From NCBI RefSeq assembly GCF_025698545.1, contig NC_068575.1, positions 60,831,980-60,895,979 of the forward strand: 64,000 nt of DNA. The letters run 5' to 3'. Position 1 is the stretch's first letter, and every line of letters starts with the position of its first letter. Shown here piece by piece: positions 62,093 to 64,000 of this stretch. The notes beneath the pieces were generated by a model, which saw only the letters and a list, made by a program, of their open reading frames with translations, was not told the origin of the DNA and searched no databases. The position numbers and the translations under genes were made by a program. This DNA is from Gossypium raimondii. Its lineage: Eukaryota > Streptophyta > Magnoliopsida > Malvales > Malvaceae.

Positions 62093-62705
62093 TATCTCCT
62101 CGAGAAGTTCATAGAATACTTCGTCCCGGCGGTTTCTGGGTCTTGTCTTGGCCACCGATAAACCACGAGAACCGGTGACGTGGATGGAACACAACCATGG
62201 AAGAGTTGAAATCAGATTACGACAATGTGCTTTAAATTGTATGCCAAAAAGGTGACATTGCTGTGTGGCAGAAACCTTTGGATAACGATTGCTACGTTAA
62301 AAGACTTGCCGAGCCAGATGTGTATCCGGCCATGTGTGACAACAGTCTCGAACCCGATTCGGCATGGAACACTTCGCTCCGACCGTGCGTATTAGTTCTG
62401 GACCCGAAGCTTACGAAATCAGCCTTGGAATCCCTTCCGAAGTGGCCGGAGAGGTTGCGGGTTGCGCCCGCTCGCACTTCGGATGTTCGCGGCGGGAGCG
62501 CCGGTGCTTTAAAGAAAGATGACAGAAAGTGCAGAGTACGGGCCAAGCACTACAAATAGTTAGTCCCTGAACACTGTTTATGGAGTTTTGGCTGCAGCTC
62601 TTGTTGACGATCCATTGTGGGTCATGAATGTTGTCTCTTCTTACGCTCCCAACACATTGCTTGTGGTGTATGATCGGGACCTTATTGGAAATTACCATGA
62701 TTGGT
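62093..62705 (+). pseudogene. DUF248/PMT-type methyltransferase pseudogene, truncated
   Basis: The sequence encodes pieces of the plant putative pectin methyltransferase (DUF248/Methyltransf_29) family: an AG splice border at 62091-62092, then EVHRILRPGGFWVLSWPP, the WNT and DIAVWQKPLDN motifs, a PDVYPAMCDNSLEPDSAW stretch, PKWPERLRVAP and, after a stop and a gap, LVDDPLWVMNVVSSYAPNT. TGA at 62176-62178 replaces the Trp of NRWRGWN. TAA near 62233 follows a deletion of ~10 residues. A TAG near 62557 is followed by loss of ~20 residues. Only a central piece is present: the N-terminal anchor exons and the last exon are missing. Intact members are type II Golgi membrane proteins that methylate homogalacturonan. 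Confidence 0.85.
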
Positions 62706-63419
62706 AATTTCAAACGTCCTCTATTATATTCGAAGATGGTGGGTGAAATTAGACTCAATAAACGATGCTTCACCCGGTAGATGTTTCTTAAATGGGTTAT
62801 AAATTTTTTTATTAACAAAGAATTTCTTTTTTGAAAGTTTACAAATTAATATAATTAAAATACAAATACAAATATATATTTGAAGCATAAAATCAAATTA
62901 TTACATTACAGATTAAAAATTAGAATAAAGTGTAAAATTAAATAAACATAAAGAAATTAAGCAACATTAAGATTGATTAACTAAAGTTCACACATAATAA
63001 TAATAGTTGATGAAATTCGAAACCTACACGTATAATTACTATTGCATATCATATATTTTAAATCTAAATAATTAACACTCATGATTTTTCGTGTTTAGCA
63101 ATTAGACTTACAAATAATTTCATTCAGAATAATTAATTAAATAAGGAAAAGGTTTTTGTTTATGGTGCTAATTGCCCCACTTGATAATATATATCCACCA
63201 TTTTAAAAATTACTCATATATTTAAAATAATAGGATTTGGTTTTATAATTTTTCGTATTTTTATAAAATTAATATTTTAACAATCTAATGTTATATTTTA
63301 TTTTCCATTTATATAGATTATGCATGCAAAATTTGATGTAAATTTATTTGTTTTATGTAAAAAATTCCAGAATTCGATAAATATTAATATATACACTTTT
63401 TAGATCAATATGGTAGAGA
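62706..63419. other. Intergenic, AT-rich, nothing recognised
   Basis: Low-complexity AT-rich sequence with no ORF above background. Confidence 0.4.
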
Positions 63420-63672
63420 TATAAGCAAGGCAGAAACCAAAAAAAATTTCGAGGCTTGAAATTAAGTTGTATGATTTTATGAGAGTTAAAATGCAATTTC
63501 GCTATTTTTATAGTTTATATCTTTACAATTTTTAAAAGACTAAATAAAAAAAACTTATCATTTTGAGGGCAAAGTGCAATTTTATCATGTACCAACTTTA
63601 AAATTTTATAAATATTAAAGGACCAAAACATAAATATACCATTTTAAGGGGTCGGGGCCATTGTCAACCCCC
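63420..63672. repeat. Dispersed repeat, opposite orientation to 33300-33545
   Basis: It shares GCAATTTCGCTATTTTTATA, GGGCAAAGTGCAATTTTA and GGGGTCGGGGCCATTGTC-type words, inverted, with 33300-33545. Confidence 0.5.
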
Positions 63673-63737
63673 TAAATATCAGATCAATTTTAAAAGTTTA
63701 TATGCATGATAAATACAATTTTGAAGATTGGATCGCT

Positions 63738-64000
63738 TGTAACACCCCTAACCCGTATCCATCTCTAGAATAGAGTTATAGAGCATTACCGGAGTTTACA
63801 AATTTATTTACAGACATTTCATTTCATCAAGCATTCATATTTAAAATCAATCAAAATCAAAACATTAATGAGCTAACGTTGGCCAATTTAACTCATACAT
63901 GTCATTATAACCAGAATCAAAACATCCAAAATTACTGATATAATTAATTGATAGTGTGATAAACATTCATACATCCATCCAATGCATTATTCCCCTTTTT
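63738..64000. mobile_element. Start of an LTR, cut off by the window end
   Basis: It begins TGTAACACCCCTAACCCG and contains ATAGAGCATTACCGGAGTTT, words typical of one end of long gypsy-type LTRs in plants. The rest lies beyond 64000. Whether it is a full element or another solo LTR cannot be told. Confidence 0.65.

Overview
This is a nuclear chromosome segment of a flowering plant. It is AT-rich, has short exons with GT-AG introns, and is full of fold-back elements, LTRs and LINE debris. The encoded proteins are plant-specific families (PRA1, GTD-binding/DUF593 myosin-binding protein, SHAQKYF MYB, bHLH, DUF248 methyltransferase). Protein and repeat character suggest a eudicot, most likely Malvaceae and cotton-like; that placement is inference from memory of similar sequences, not from a search.

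Layout. 16-4370 (+) is a broken WBP11-like (WW-domain-binding protein 11) splicing-factor gene. Its last visible intron holds a ~2.1 kb insertion (1940-4083) with inverted arms and decayed coding sequence, possibly retroviral or pararetroviral. 5188-6678 (-) is a single-exon membrane-anchored AAA ATPase. 8441-9091 (-) is a single-exon PRA1 protein. 9.1-22 kb is gene-poor, with fold-back elements and an RNase H-like fragment. 22062-24859 (+) is a six-exon bHLH factor (bHLH79-like). 26049-28740 (+) is a six-exon PP2A catalytic subunit. 30020-32296 (-) is a two-exon GTD-binding membrane protein. 35447-35863 (+) is a small unrecognised gene. 41934-43523 (-) is a three-exon MYB repressor-like factor. 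44-57 kb is mostly mobile DNA: a hAT-like fold-back, a GC-rich fold-back, remains of a PIF/Harbinger element, an AT-rich ~121 bp tandem array, and one solo LTR nested inside another, both with perfect 5 bp target-site duplications. 57767-61252 (+) is a four-exon coiled-coil protein whose last intron carries an antisense LINE 3' end. 62093-62705 (+) is a truncated DUF248 methyltransferase pseudogene. An LTR begins at 63738 and runs off the window.

The genes look like independent housekeeping and regulatory loci rather than a pathway: signalling (PP2A), transcription (bHLH, MYB), membrane traffic and organelle movement (PRA1, myosin-binding protein), and an organelle or ER ATPase. I found no RNA genes or CRISPR arrays, and no clearly new gene system. 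The most informative structures are the nested solo LTRs, the inverted-arm insertion in the dead WBP11 gene, and the composite mobile block around 48-57 kb.
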